Positions 1 to 9,010 of a stretch of DNA of 64,000 nt are shown one piece after another (the stretch's first letter is position 1; every line of letters begins with the position of its first letter). The notes beneath the pieces were generated by a model. It did no database searches. It was not told where the DNA came from and saw nothing but the letters and a program-made list of their open reading frames with translations. The position numbers were made by a program, and so were the translations under genes. This DNA comes from Streptomyces sp. NBC_00190 (lineage in GTDB: Bacteria; Actinomycetota; Actinomycetes; Streptomycetales; Streptomycetaceae), in NCBI RefSeq assembly GCF_036203305.1, contig NZ_CP108131.1, positions 3,906,001 through 3,970,000 on the forward strand, in the 5' to 3' direction.

Positions 1-72
1 CCGTTCGGCCGATACGCGGGGGTCCGTACGGGTGCCGCGAGGCCTGCCGGAGCCAGTTTCGGCCCTCGGGGG

Positions 73-927
73 CTAATTCGCGAACAGTCTTTCCCGGACC
101 GCCCGCCACCGGTCCGCCAGCTCCCCGTACGCCTCGGCCGCCCCCTCCGCGTCCCCCGCCCGCAAGGCCGCGATCCCCGCCGCCAGCTCCCCCGCCGACC
201 GGTCCGCCGCGAGCCGGTCCGCCGGCAGCGCGTGCAGCAGCCCGCCGTAGTCCAGTTCGACCATCGACCGGGGGTGGAACTCCTCCAGCCAGCTCCCGAC
301 CTCCACCAGGCCGTCGGCGAGCATCCCGTACCCCTCCGCCTCGCGCAGGGTCCGCAAGGCCCGCGCGAGCCGCCGCCGCGCCTGCACCATCGGCGTCCGG
401 TAGCGCAGCCGCTCGCCCGCCACGTACTCCCGCTCCTCGTCGGCCACCAGCACGAACCAGCGCAGGGGCACCTGCCACACCCCCGTACGGATCCAGGGGC
501 GCGCGTCCGGGTTCCGCTCGCGCCAGCGCTCGTACTCCTCGGCCGCCCGCCTGCGCATCACCGGCGGGAGCGCCGCGTCCAGCACCGGGCGCGGGAACCA
601 CTCGACCAGCTCCTGGAGCGCCAGCCAGCCGCGGAGCCGGGTGCGCCACGGGCAGACGAGCAGCACCCCGTCGACCTCCGCCGTGAACGCGTCCGCGCTC
701 TCCTGCGCCGGCACCCCCACCAGGGGCACCCGCACCAAGTCCGTGAGCGATCTGCGCAATTCGTCCTGGGCGGTCGGGGCCGTCCCGCGCCGGGCGTAAT
801 CGGCCCAGTGCGTGCGCTCCTCCTCGGGAAAGGCCGCCAAGGGTTCGTAGACTCGCAGGTAGGAGGCATACGGGACGGTCGGCGCCGAGCGCGCGGAGGG
901 CAGCAGGGGATCCGGGGTTTCGCTCAC
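73..927 (-). CDS. Conserved streptomycete protein of unknown function
   Basis: A soluble 284-residue protein, rich in Arg, Trp and Glu, with no signal peptide, membrane segment or motif that I can name. It has a Pro-rich N-terminus and a C-terminal Ala/Glu-rich helical region. It is divergent from vdh with about 180 bp between the starts, so the two promoters share that gap. From memory, a protein of this kind sits between bldC and vdh in S. coelicolor. Coding bias makes the gene real; the function is unknown. Confidence 0.75.
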   Translation of the reverse strand: MSETPDPLLPSARSAPTVPYASYLRVYEPLAAFPEEERTHWADYARRGTAPTAQDELRRSLTDLVRVPLVGVPAQESADAFTAEVDGVLLVCPWRTRLRGWLALQELVEWFPRPVLDAALPPVMRRRAAEEYERWRERNPDARPWIRTGVWQVPLRWFVLVADEEREYVAGERLRYRTPMVQARRRLARALRTLREAEGYGMLADGLVEVGSWLEEFHPRSMVELDYGGLLHALPADRLAADRSAGELAAGIAALRAGDAEGAAEAYGELADRWRAVRERLFAN

Positions 928-1110
928 GCCCTCCTCCTCCCCCGCGCCGCCCGGGCGTACTCCGAGGGGCCGCCGTACCTCGGGAAGGTTCCGATCCTCG
1001 GACAGGTCGACTACACGCGCCCCGGAGGTCTTACTCTGCTCCCAGCACGCCCTCCCCCACCCGCAGGGCGGGCGTCATTCCGCCGCATCTCTTCCATGGG
1101 AGTCACCACC

Positions 1111-2205
1111 GTGACCGAAATGACCGACGGCGTCCTGCACACCCTGTTCCGTACGGAACAGGGCGGCCACGAGCAAGTCGTGCTGTGCCAGGACCGAGCC
1201 ACAGGCCTGAAGGCCGTCATCGCGATCCACTCCACCGCTCTGGGCCCGGCCCTCGGCGGTACGCGGTTCCACGCGTACGCCTCCGACGAGGAGGCCGTCC
1301 TCGACGCGCTGAACCTCTCGCGCGGCATGTCGTACAAGAACGCCCTCGCCGGTCTCGACCTCGGCGGCGGCAAGGCCGTGATCATCGGCGACCCGGACGT
1401 CCTCAAGACCGAGGAACTGCTGCTGGCCTACGGCCGGTTCGTGGAATCCCTCGGCGGCCGCTACGTGACCGCCTGCGACGTCGGCACCTACGTGGCCGAC
1501 ATGGACGTCGTGGCCCGCGAGACCCGCTGGGCGACCGGCCGCTCCCCCGAGAACGGCGGCGCGGGCGACTCCTCGGTGCTCACCGCCTTCGGTGTCTTCC
1601 AGGGCATGCGCGCCAGCGCCCAGCACCTGTGGGGCGACCCGACCCTGCGCGGCCGCAAGGTCGCCGTCGCGGGCGTCGGCAAGGTCGGCCACTACCTGGT
1701 CGAGCACCTCCTGGAGGACGGTGCCGAGGTCGTGATCACGGATGTGCGGGAAGAGTCCGTGCGCCGGATCCTCGACAAGCACCCGGGCAAGGTCACCGCG
1801 GTCGCCGACACGGACGCGCTGATCCGCGTCGAGGGCCTCGACATCTACGCCCCCTGCGCGCTGGGCGGCGCCCTGAACGACGACTCGGTTCCGGTCCTGA
1901 CCGCCAAGATCGTCTGCGGTGCGGCGAACAACCAGCTCGCCCACCCCGGCATCGAGAAGGACCTCTCGGACCGCGGGATCCTCTACGCCCCGGACTACGT
2001 GGTCAACGCGGGCGGCGTGATCCAGGTCGCCGACGAGCTGGTCGGTTTCGACTTCGACCGCTGCAAGGCCAAGGCCACGAAGATCTTCGACACCACCCTG
2101 GAGATCTTTGCTCGCGCGAAGACGGATGGCATTCCGCCGGCCGCCGCGGCCGACCGGATCGCCGAGCAGCGCATGGCGGACGCCCGCGCCGCGCGCGCCG
2201 TCTAG
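1111..2205 (+). CDS. vdh: Valine (branched-chain amino acid) dehydrogenase
   Basis: NAD-dependent oxidative deamination of valine, leucine and isoleucine to 2-oxo acids, which supplies acyl-CoA precursors in streptomycetes. The 364-residue product belongs to the Glu/Leu/Phe/Val dehydrogenase family. The catalytic lysines are in the MSYK (about K76) and LGGGK (about K88) motifs, followed by a Rossmann GVGKVG loop. The GTG start at 1111 is chosen because GGGAG at 1098-1102 lies 8 nt upstream and the length then equals known Streptomyces Vdh. An in-frame ATG at 1096 would add five residues but has no clear ribosome site. Confidence 0.93.
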   Translation: MTEMTDGVLHTLFRTEQGGHEQVVLCQDRATGLKAVIAIHSTALGPALGGTRFHAYASDEEAVLDALNLSRGMSYKNALAGLDLGGGKAVIIGDPDVLKTEELLLAYGRFVESLGGRYVTACDVGTYVADMDVVARETRWATGRSPENGGAGDSSVLTAFGVFQGMRASAQHLWGDPTLRGRKVAVAGVGKVGHYLVEHLLEDGAEVVITDVREESVRRILDKHPGKVTAVADTDALIRVEGLDIYAPCALGGALNDDSVPVLTAKIVCGAANNQLAHPGIEKDLSDRGILYAPDYVVNAGGVIQVADELVGFDFDRCKAKATKIFDTTLEIFARAKTDGIPPAAAADRIAEQRMADARAARAV

Positions 2206-2494
2206 GCACCTGGCGGGACTCCCGGATGCGCCCGCCGGGGTGCGGCGAGACGGAACTCACTGCACTTCGGCGGGTCGCGGGCCAGGAAAGCGTTAAAATC
2301 GCGGTGACCAGCGAGGACGGGGCGCCTTGTTGGTTCTGCACCGGGGCGCGTCATGCGGGCGGCGTACCGTATGGCCGCGGAAGCAGGTACCGTTAAACCC
2401 CTACGGACGGTCTCTCCACGGAGAGCCCGCTCCGAACCATGAACGCGTGTCAGACTCTGGGGCCGTCGAGCCCCGTCACCGAGGGGGTCGAGCC

Positions 2495-2755
2495 ATGGGG
2501 CGCGGCCGGGCCAAGGCCAAGCAGACAAAGGTCGCCCGCCAGCTGAAGTACAACAGCGGCGGGACTGACCTCTCGCGTCTGGCCAATGAGCTGGGCGCAT
2601 CGCCGACGGATCCGCTGCCTGTCAGCGAGCCGGTCGAAGTCGATGACGATCTGGACGACGACGACCCGTACGCCAAGTACGCGGATCTGTACAACAGCGA
2701 TGACGACGACGAGGACGAAGAGTCCGGTCCGTCGGCACAGCGTCGCGGCGCTTGA
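2495..2755 (+). CDS. DUF3073 small acidic-tailed protein
   Basis: An 86-residue protein with a basic N-terminus (MGRGRAKAKQTKVARQLKY) and a strongly acidic C-terminal half with runs of Asp and Glu. This is the signature of the actinobacterial DUF3073 family, which has no assigned function. The charge split suggests a nucleic-acid or ribosome-associated role, but that is inference. The ATG is preceded by GAGGGGG at 2481-2487. It is convergent with purM and shares a bidirectional terminator with it. Confidence 0.88.
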   Translation: MGRGRAKAKQTKVARQLKYNSGGTDLSRLANELGASPTDPLPVSEPVEVDDDLDDDDPYAKYADLYNSDDDDEDEESGPSAQRRGA

Positions 2756-2786
2756 CGCCCTGAGGCGTCTGCACGACAGGTAAAAG

Positions 2787-2829
2787 ACTGAAACCCGGTC
2801 CAGGGCATCGCCCCGGGCCGGGTTTCAGT
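2787..2829. terminator. Bidirectional intrinsic terminator between DUF3073 and purM
   Basis: A perfect 12-bp stem (2787-2798 with 2818-2829) around a 19-nt loop that has further internal pairing. It lies 32 bp after the DUF3073 stop and 5 bp beyond the purM stop on the other strand, so it can end both transcripts. Confidence 0.85.
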
Positions 2830-2834
2830 GCTGC

Positions 2835-3905
2835 TCAGCTCGCGTAGGAACCGGTGAGGGTCGCACCCTCGGTACGGTCGCCGCGGTCGAGGATCTCTCC
2901 CGCGACCCACGCGTCCACACCCCGGTCGGCGAGCGCGGTCAGGGCCACGTCCACCGACTCCTGCGGGACCACGGCCATCATGCCGACGCCCATGTTCAGG
3001 GTCTTCTCCAGCTCCAGCTGCTCCACCTGCCCGGCCTTGCCGACCAGATCGAAGATCGCGCCCGGCGTCCAGGTGGCCCGGTCGACCGTGGCGTGCAGGT
3101 GGTCCGGGATGACCCGGGCCAGGTTCGCCGCCAGGCCGCCGCCGGTGATGTGCGAGTACGCGTGCACCTCGGCCGTACGGGTGAGCGCCATGCAGTCCAG
3201 CGAGTAGATCTTGGTCGGCTCCAGGAGCTCCTCGCCGAGGGTCCGGCCGAGCTCCTCCACGTGCTGGTCGAGCGACATGCCGGCGCGGTCGAAGAGCACG
3301 TGCCGGACCAGCGAGTACCCGTTCGAGTGAAGGCCGGACGACGCCATCGCGATGACGGCGTCACCCGTACGGATGCGATCCGCGCCGAGCAGCCGGTCGT
3401 ACTCGACGACGCCCGTTCCTGCGCCCGCCACGTCGAAGTCGTCCGGGCCCAGCAGGCCCGGGTGCTCGGCGGTCTCGCCGCCCACCAGGGCGCAGCCGGC
3501 GAGGACACAGCCCTCGGCGATGCCCTTGACGATCGCCGCGACACGCTCGGGGTGGACCTTGCCGACGCAGATGTAGTCGGTCATGAAGAGCGGCTCGGCA
3601 CCGCAGACGACGATGTCGTCCATGACCATCGCGACCAGGTCGTGGCCGATGGTGTCGTACACGCCCAGCTGGCGGGCGATGTCCACCTTGGTGCCGACTC
3701 CGTCGGTGGCGGAGGCGAGCAGCGGGCGCTCGTAGCGCTTGAGGGCGGAGGCGTCGAAGAGGCCGGCGAAGCCGCCGAGGCCGCCGAGGACCTCGGGGCG
3801 CTGCGTCTTCTTCACCCACTCCTTCATCAGCTCGACGGCGCGGTCTCCCGCTTCGATGTCCACGCCTGCGGCTGCGTAGCTGGCACCGGTGGTCTTCTCT
3901 GTCAT
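2835..3905 (-). CDS. purM: Phosphoribosylformylglycinamidine cyclo-ligase (AIR synthetase)
   Basis: Catalyses ATP-dependent ring closure of FGAM to aminoimidazole ribonucleotide, the fifth step of purine synthesis. The 356 residues are of usual length. Visible PurM motifs are DGVGTK, GGETAEHPG, HSNGYSLVR and HITGGGL. It lies 103 bp downstream of purF on the same strand. The ATG at 3905 matches the family N-terminus (ASYAAAGVDIEAG), but the bases before it are pyrimidine-rich (CTCTCTCCTGTC) with no Shine-Dalgarno, which is unusual beside the strong sites elsewhere in this window. Confidence 0.95.
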   Translation of the reverse strand: MTEKTTGASYAAAGVDIEAGDRAVELMKEWVKKTQRPEVLGGLGGFAGLFDASALKRYERPLLASATDGVGTKVDIARQLGVYDTIGHDLVAMVMDDIVVCGAEPLFMTDYICVGKVHPERVAAIVKGIAEGCVLAGCALVGGETAEHPGLLGPDDFDVAGAGTGVVEYDRLLGADRIRTGDAVIAMASSGLHSNGYSLVRHVLFDRAGMSLDQHVEELGRTLGEELLEPTKIYSLDCMALTRTAEVHAYSHITGGGLAANLARVIPDHLHATVDRATWTPGAIFDLVGKAGQVEQLELEKTLNMGVGMMAVVPQESVDVALTALADRGVDAWVAGEILDRGDRTEGATLTGSYAS

Positions 3906-3942
3906 GACAGGAGAGAGCTTTCGTGTCGTTACTGCGATTGGT

Positions 3943-3980
3943 GCCGGGCCCTGGGAGAAGCCTCAAAGACAGGGCCCGGC
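3943..3980 (-). terminator. Intercistronic hairpin between purF and purM
   Basis: An 11-bp perfect inverted repeat (GCCGGGCCCTG at 3943-3953 with its complement at 3970-3980) lies in the purF-purM gap. It could be a partial terminator or an mRNA-stabilising structure that sets the purF:purM ratio. It has no T-run. Confidence 0.55.
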
Positions 3981-4008
3981 GCAGGTTGAGCCAGGGTGAA
4001 GCCGCGGA

Positions 4009-5526
4009 CTACGGGCGGCGGAGCGCGTCGGCCGCGTCCGTGCCGCCGGCCAGCTCGGTCTCCAGCAGCTGCTTGCCCAGGAGCTGCGGGTCGGGCAGCT
4101 CCATGGGGTACTCGCCGTCGAAGCAGGCACGGCAGAGGTTGGGCTTCTGGATGGTGGTCGCCTCGATCATCGCGTCGAGCGAGATGTACGAGAGCGAGTC
4201 CGCGCCGAGCGACGTGGCGATCTCGTCGACCGTCATGCCGTTGGCGATGAGCTCGGCCCGGGTCGCGAAGTCGATGCCGAAGAAGCACGGCCACTTCACC
4301 GGCGGCGAGGAGATCCGGATGTGGACCTCGGCCGCGCCGGCCTCGCGGAGCATCTTGACCAGGGCGCGCTGGGTGTTGCCGCGGACGATCGAGTCGTCCA
4401 CGACCACCAGGCGCTTGCCCCGGATGACTTCCTTGAGGGGATTGAGCTTCAGGCGGATGCCGAGCTGGCGGATCGTCTGCGAGGGCTGGATGAAGGTCCG
4501 GCCGACGTAGGCGTTCTTGACCAGGCCGGAGCCGTACGGAATCCCGCTGGCCTCGGCGTATCCGACGGCGGCGGGCGTGCCGGACTCCGGCGTCGCTATC
4601 ACCAGATCGGCGTCGACCGGGGCTTCCTTGGCCAGGCGCCGACCCATCTCGACACGCGAGAGGTAGACGTTCCGGCCGGCGATGTCGGTGTCCGGGCGCG
4701 CCAGGTAGACGTACTCGAAGACACAGCCCTTGGGCTTCGCTTCCGCGAATCGGGAGGTCCGCAGGCCGTTCTCGTCGATCGCGATGAGCTCGCCCGGCTC
4801 GACCTCGCGGACGAAGCTGGCGCCGCAGATGTCGAGGGCGGCGGTCTCACTCGCGACCACCCAGCCGCGCTCCAGGCGGCCGAGGACCAGCGGGCGGATG
4901 CCCTGCGGGTCACGGGCGGTGTAGAGGGTCCCCTCGTCCATGAAGACGAGCGAGAAGGCGCCCTTGACCTTCGGGAGGACCTTGGTGGCCGACTCCTCGA
5001 TGGTCAGGGGCTTGCCGTCGTCGTCGGTCTGGCCGGCCAGGAGGGCGGTGACCAGGTCCGTGTCGTTGGTGGCCGCCACCTGGGTGGCACGGCCGTCCTG
5101 ACGGGGGAGGTCGGCGACCATCTCGGCAAGCTCGGCGGTGTTCACCAGGTTGCCGTTGTGACCCAGGGCAATGGAGCCGTGGGCGGTCGCACGGAAGGTC
5201 GGCTGAGCGTTCTCCCAGACGGAGGCTCCGGTGGTCGAGTAGCGGGCGTGACCGACCGCGATATGACCCTGGAGCGAGCCGAGAGAGGTTTCGTCGAAGA
5301 CTTGGGAAACGAGGCCCATGTCCTTGAAGACGAGGATCTGGGAACCGTTGCTCACAGCGATTCCCGCGGACTCTTGTCCACGGTGCTGTAGCGCATACAG
5401 TCCGAAGTAGGTGAGCTTGGCGACCTCTTCACCCGGAGCCCAGACACCGAAGACGCCGCAAGCGTCCTGGGGGCCCTTTTCGCCGGGGAGCAGGTCGTGG
5501 TTGAGTCGTCCATCACCACGAGGCAC
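4009..5526 (-). CDS. purF: Amidophosphoribosyltransferase
   Basis: First committed enzyme of purine synthesis: glutamine plus PRPP gives phosphoribosylamine. The 505-residue protein has an N-terminal Ntn glutaminase and a C-terminal PRTase with the VVVDDSIVRGNT loop. The catalytic Cys is residue 23 (QDACGVFG), so a 22-residue propeptide must be removed to expose it, as in Bacillus-type PurF. Late Cys residues (LCRACFDG) fit the family's [4Fe-4S] cluster. The start is GTG with only a weak GGAAG close by. It is followed by purM, and purine feedback on this step is known for the family. Confidence 0.95.
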   Translation of the reverse strand: MPRGDGRLNHDLLPGEKGPQDACGVFGVWAPGEEVAKLTYFGLYALQHRGQESAGIAVSNGSQILVFKDMGLVSQVFDETSLGSLQGHIAVGHARYSTTGASVWENAQPTFRATAHGSIALGHNGNLVNTAELAEMVADLPRQDGRATQVAATNDTDLVTALLAGQTDDDGKPLTIEESATKVLPKVKGAFSLVFMDEGTLYTARDPQGIRPLVLGRLERGWVVASETAALDICGASFVREVEPGELIAIDENGLRTSRFAEAKPKGCVFEYVYLARPDTDIAGRNVYLSRVEMGRRLAKEAPVDADLVIATPESGTPAAVGYAEASGIPYGSGLVKNAYVGRTFIQPSQTIRQLGIRLKLNPLKEVIRGKRLVVVDDSIVRGNTQRALVKMLREAGAAEVHIRISSPPVKWPCFFGIDFATRAELIANGMTVDEIATSLGADSLSYISLDAMIEATTIQKPNLCRACFDGEYPMELPDPQLLGKQLLETELAGGTDAADALRRP

Positions 5527-5636
5527 GCTTCCGAGTGTAGGCGAGATCGACCACTGGTCCGAATTGGGGACGGCCGGGAAATGTCACAGCACAGAGGGTG
5601 ACCGGACGCCTCCGTCTCGGTATTCGGATCACCTTG

Positions 5637-5664
5637 TTGACATGCACGAACGCATTCGTACAAG
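5637..5664 (+). promoter_or_regulatory. Candidate promoter of the leader peptide/sulfatase unit
   Basis: TTGACA at 5637-5642, a 16-nt spacer, then TACAAG at 5659-5664. If used, transcription would begin within a few bases of the leader-peptide ATG at 5675, giving a leaderless or nearly leaderless start. That would explain why no ribosome site precedes that ATG. Confidence 0.45.
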
Positions 5665-5674
5665 CTCTCGGCCC

Positions 5675-5770
5675 ATGCAGCCTCTCGGTGACCGCACGGT
5701 CACCCTCGTCGAGCGCCGCCACGTAGACCTGGTCCGTGTCGCGAGCGCCATCTGTCGCTGTTCCGCGTAG
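5675..5770 (+). CDS. Cysteine-containing putative leader peptide upstream of sulfatase
   Basis: A 31-codon open frame whose product contains VERRHVDLVRVAS and ends in ICRCSA. This RRHVDL...RVAS...C pattern is that of short actinobacterial putative leader peptides found before sulfur-metabolism genes, thought to act as cysteine-responsive attenuators. Both Cys codons are TGT, the minor codon at this GC content. It ends 116 bp before the sulfatase start, and a GC-rich inverted repeat around 5845-5870 lies just before the sulfatase ribosome site. No Shine-Dalgarno precedes it. The role is inferred from similarity and position. Confidence 0.65.
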   Translation: MQPLGDRTVTLVERRHVDLVRVASAICRCSA

Positions 5771-5886
5771 CCACAACTCTTTCTCCCCTTTTCACATTTC
5801 AGCTCCGCCCAGCCCTGCCCTGCCGCGCCGCGCGCCGTCCCGCGCCCCGCCGGGAGCGGGCGGGCGGGCCATGGCCTGGAGTACCT

Positions 5887-7320
5887 GTGTCTTCGTACGA
5901 GAACAAGCTGTCCCGGCGTGCCTTCGGCGGCGCCGTCGGAGTGACCGCCGCCGCCGCGGCGGTGGGGCTGGGAGCGGGCCCGGCCGCGGCCGCCGAGACC
6001 GCCGGCGAGCGGCGCGCGGAGGCCGGGGAGCGCGCCTTCCGGGCGGCTCGCGGCCGACGCTCGCGCCGCCCGAACATCCTGTTCGTCCTGGGCGACGACC
6101 TCGGCTGGGCGGACCTGTCCTCATACGGCTCCCCGCACATCGAGACCCCGAACCTGGACCGGCTGGCCCGCCAGGGCGTCCGGTTCACCGACGCCTACTC
6201 GGGGTCCGCGACCTGCTCGCCGACCCGGTTCAGCCTCTACACCGGCCGCTACCCGGCCCGCACCGAGGGCGGGCTGGCCGAGCCGATCGCCGACAGGTCG
6301 GCCGGTCTGGACCCGACCCACCCGACGCTGGCCTCGCTGCTGAAGGAGGCCGGCTACTCCACCGCGCTGATCGGCAAGTGGCACGCGGGCTACCTGCCCG
6401 ACCACAGCCCGACGAAGTCCGGCTGGGACGAGTTCTTCGGCAACTTCGGCGGGGCCCTGGAGTACTACTCCAAGCTGGGCCTGGGCGGCGAGTACGACCT
6501 CTACGAGGGCGACGCCGAGTACAAGGACCTGCGCTACTACACGCGGATCATCACCGAGCGGGCATCGGAGTACGTCTCCCGCGACCACCACGGCAAGCCG
6601 TGGCTGCTGAACCTGAACTTCACCACCCCGCACTGGCCCTGGATCGCCGACGGGGACACGGAGCAGGGCGCCGAGATCGTCCGCCGGATCAAGGCGGGCG
6701 ACGGGCGCGCCCTGTGGCACCAGGACGCCGGCTCGGTCGAGAAGTACAAGCAGATGGTCGAGGACCTCGACCGGTCGGTCGGCGAGGTGCTGAAGGCGCT
6801 GAGGCGCTCCGGCCAGGAGGACGACACCCTGGTCGTCTTCTCCAGCGACAACGGCGGCGAGCGCTTCTCGTACAACTGGCCGCTGTCGGGCAACAAGGCC
6901 TCCCTCCAGGAGGGCGGCATCCGGGTGCCGAACATCGTGCGCTGGCCCGCGCGGCTGGACGGCGGCCAGGTCAGCCACGTCCCGGTCTTCAGCCCTGACT
7001 GGACGGCGACGCTGCTGGAGGTGGCCGGGACCCGGCCTCACCGGGCGTACCCGCTGGACGGGGTGAGCCTGGCCGGGTACCTGCTGCGCGGCGAGGAGCC
7101 GGCCGAGCGCGATCTGTTCTGGCGGGTGCGCGGGGAGCGGGCGCTGCGCCGCGGCGACTGGAAGTACTACCGCGGCAAGGCGGGCCGGGACCAGCTGTTC
7201 GACCTGGCCGGGGACATCCGGGAGCAGGCCGACAAGGCCGCGGTGGAACCGGCCCGGCTGGCCGAGCTGCGGGCTGCCTGGGAGTCCGTGAACGCGGGAC
7301 TGCTCCCCTACCCGGCCTGA
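5887..7320 (+). CDS. Secreted arylsulfatase-type sulfatase (Tat substrate)
   Basis: Hydrolyses sulfate esters outside the cytoplasm; the substrate is unknown. The 477-residue protein starts with a twin-arginine signal (LSRRAFGG at residues 8-15, then an Ala-rich core ending near AAAAE). The sulfatase core has the metal-binding DD at 70-71 and CSPTR, with Cys110 as the residue converted to formylglycine. GKWH and the later SSDNGG metal site are present, so it looks active. The GTG start has GGAG 5 nt upstream. The leader peptide upstream suggests expression under sulfur limitation. Confidence 0.9.
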   Translation: MSSYENKLSRRAFGGAVGVTAAAAAVGLGAGPAAAAETAGERRAEAGERAFRAARGRRSRRPNILFVLGDDLGWADLSSYGSPHIETPNLDRLARQGVRFTDAYSGSATCSPTRFSLYTGRYPARTEGGLAEPIADRSAGLDPTHPTLASLLKEAGYSTALIGKWHAGYLPDHSPTKSGWDEFFGNFGGALEYYSKLGLGGEYDLYEGDAEYKDLRYYTRIITERASEYVSRDHHGKPWLLNLNFTTPHWPWIADGDTEQGAEIVRRIKAGDGRALWHQDAGSVEKYKQMVEDLDRSVGEVLKALRRSGQEDDTLVVFSSDNGGERFSYNWPLSGNKASLQEGGIRVPNIVRWPARLDGGQVSHVPVFSPDWTATLLEVAGTRPHRAYPLDGVSLAGYLLRGEEPAERDLFWRVRGERALRRGDWKYYRGKAGRDQLFDLAGDIREQADKAAVEPARLAELRAAWESVNAGLLPYPA

Positions 7321-7346
7321 CCTTTGTCATGACCGCCGCGTGTGGG

Positions 7347-8171
7347 TCACTCGGCGGCCGAGGCCGCCCTCGCGGTCAGGCCCTTGCCGTCGGGGGCGGT
7401 GAGGGTCAGTGCCTGGCCCTGGATCTTCCAGGTGAGCGGGCCGCTGCCGAACAGCCCGGTCAGCGCCCGCTCGACCTCGCCCGCCGGGCCCTCGCAGGCC
7501 ATGCGGGTGGAGGTGACCGGCCCGAAGGTGAGCGTGGACCCCTCGACGGTGACCTTGGCGCTGAACCGGTTGCAGCCGAGGCTGCCGCTCGCGGTGCCGT
7601 CGGCGGCGAGGGTGAAGTGCGCCTTGCCGGCCACCTCGGCGGGGACGGAGGAGACAGTCTCTCCGCTGACCAGCGCGTCGACCGTCCACAGCGTCGCGGT
7701 CAGGGGGGCGTTCGCCTGCGGGGGCTCCGGGGTCATGGCGATGGTGCTCCCGTCGGCGGTCTTCAGGGTGAGCCGGTCGGGCGCCCGGTGGATGGTCAGC
7801 CGGCCCGTGAAGAGCTTGGCGAACTCCGTCTCGAACTCCATGTTCTCTGTGCAGAGCTTGAGCGTCGAGCCACCGGGCGTGACGGTCACGGCGGAGGTCC
7901 CGGCGAAAGCGAGCTCCGCCGAGAAGCCGTTGCAGCCGTAGTTGCCGCCGGCCCTGTTCTGGCCGATCTCGACGCGCGCGGTCGCGGGCGCGTGCAGGGT
8001 GCGGCCGCCGGTGGTCAGCGACTCGACCGCCCAGTGGCCCTGGGGATCGGGGAGCGCGGCGATGCTCCCGCTCTCCTCGGAGCGCCCGCAGCCGGTGAGG
8101 GCGAGGCCGAGACCGAGGGCGAGGGCGAGGGCGAGGGCCGTCCCGGTCGTGAGGTGCCTGAGGGTACGCAT
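7347..8171 (-). CDS. META-domain lipoprotein
   Basis: A 274-residue lipoprotein. The signal peptide ends in a lipobox LTGC (Cys28). Two tandem META/HslJ-like domains follow, recognisable by the paired motifs GNYGCNGFSAE (about residue 77) and GSLGCNRFSAK. Such domains occur in heat-shock and envelope proteins of unclear role. The signal region is coded by a low-complexity run (8104-8140) encoding alternating Ala-Leu and Gly-Leu. It lies 38 bp downstream of the next gene and is probably co-transcribed with it. Confidence 0.82.
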   Translation of the reverse strand: MRTLRHLTTGTALALALALGLGLALTGCGRSEESGSIAALPDPQGHWAVESLTTGGRTLHAPATARVEIGQNRAGGNYGCNGFSAELAFAGTSAVTVTPGGSTLKLCTENMEFETEFAKLFTGRLTIHRAPDRLTLKTADGSTIAMTPEPPQANAPLTATLWTVDALVSGETVSSVPAEVAGKAHFTLAADGTASGSLGCNRFSAKVTVEGSTLTFGPVTSTRMACEGPAGEVERALTGLFGSGPLTWKIQGQALTLTAPDGKGLTARAASAAE

Positions 8172-8209
8172 GGACCTGGGACGGGCCGGGCCGGCGTACG
8201 GTTCCACCC

Positions 8210-9001
8210 TCAGGTCATCAGCGGCAGCAGCGCCGACAGGTCGGCCCGCTCCCCACTGGCCCTGACCTGCGCGTCCTCCAGGGCCGCGGCCCAGTCGGTA
8301 CGCCCGGTGGCCAGCCGCATCCAGGTCAGCGGGTCCGTCTCCACCACGTTGGGCGGGGTGCCGCGGGTGTGGCGGGGCCCCTCGATGCACTGGACCACCG
8401 CGAACGGCGGGATCCGCACCTCCACCGAGCCGCCCGGGGCCTTGAGCGCGAGGGCGTCGGCGAGCAGCCGGGTGCAGGCGGCCAGGGCCTGCCGCTCGAT
8501 CGGGATGTCCACCCCGGCGGCCCGGCCCAGGTCGTCGGCGTGCACCACCAGCTCGACGGTCCGCGTGACCAGGAAGTCGGCCAGGGTCATGTCCCCGATC
8601 CACAGGTCCAGCACCCGGCTGCCGGGGTTCGCGGCCAGCGCCCCGGCCATGCGGGCGCCGACGTGCTCGTACAGCTCGGGCAGCGGGCCGCCCTCGAGGG
8701 TCTCCTTGGCCGCCTCGGCGATCTTCCCGGCGAGGGAGGCGGTGGCGGAGGGCCATTCGACGGCCGTCAGCTCCGGCACGGCCGCCGGCGGTCGGGCCAG
8801 GCCGGCGGCCAGCGAGTCGGCGATCCACGCGATGTGCGCGGCCAGATCGGCGACGCTCCAGTCGCCGAGCCCGCTGGGGCGCGCCAGCTGCTCAGGCGTC
8901 AACTCGCGCACGGCGTCGGCGACATGTGCGAACTGCGCGATGACAGCCGCACGGATCTTCGCGGGGTCGTACGTACGCTGCTTCTTCTTCCCGGGCGGCA
9001 T
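8210..9001 (-). CDS. Maleylpyruvate isomerase-family (DinB-like) mycothiol-dependent enzyme
   Basis: A 263-residue protein of the actinobacterial family with an N-terminal DinB/MDMPI four-helix domain (HVADAVRELTPEQLARPSGLGDWSV region) and a C-terminal SCP2-like domain (from about residue 170, with DPLTWMRLATGR). The metal-binding His are expected at DLAAHIAW and ELVVHADD, and both are visible. Family members use mycothiol as thiol cofactor; the substrate here is unknown. It ends just before the META lipoprotein and follows the next gene by only 9 bp, so the three form a likely operon. Confidence 0.82.
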   Translation of the reverse strand: MPPGKKKQRTYDPAKIRAAVIAQFAHVADAVRELTPEQLARPSGLGDWSVADLAAHIAWIADSLAAGLARPPAAVPELTAVEWPSATASLAGKIAEAAKETLEGGPLPELYEHVGARMAGALAANPGSRVLDLWIGDMTLADFLVTRTVELVVHADDLGRAAGVDIPIERQALAACTRLLADALALKAPGGSVEVRIPPFAVVQCIEGPRHTRGTPPNVVETDPLTWMRLATGRTDWAAALEDAQVRASGERADLSALLPLMT

Positions 9002-9010
9002 GCGGCGACC

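Noticed and set aside
6121..7041. A 306-codon minus-strand frame inside the sulfatase gene
   Set aside because: Shadow of the sulfatase, which has complete catalytic motifs.
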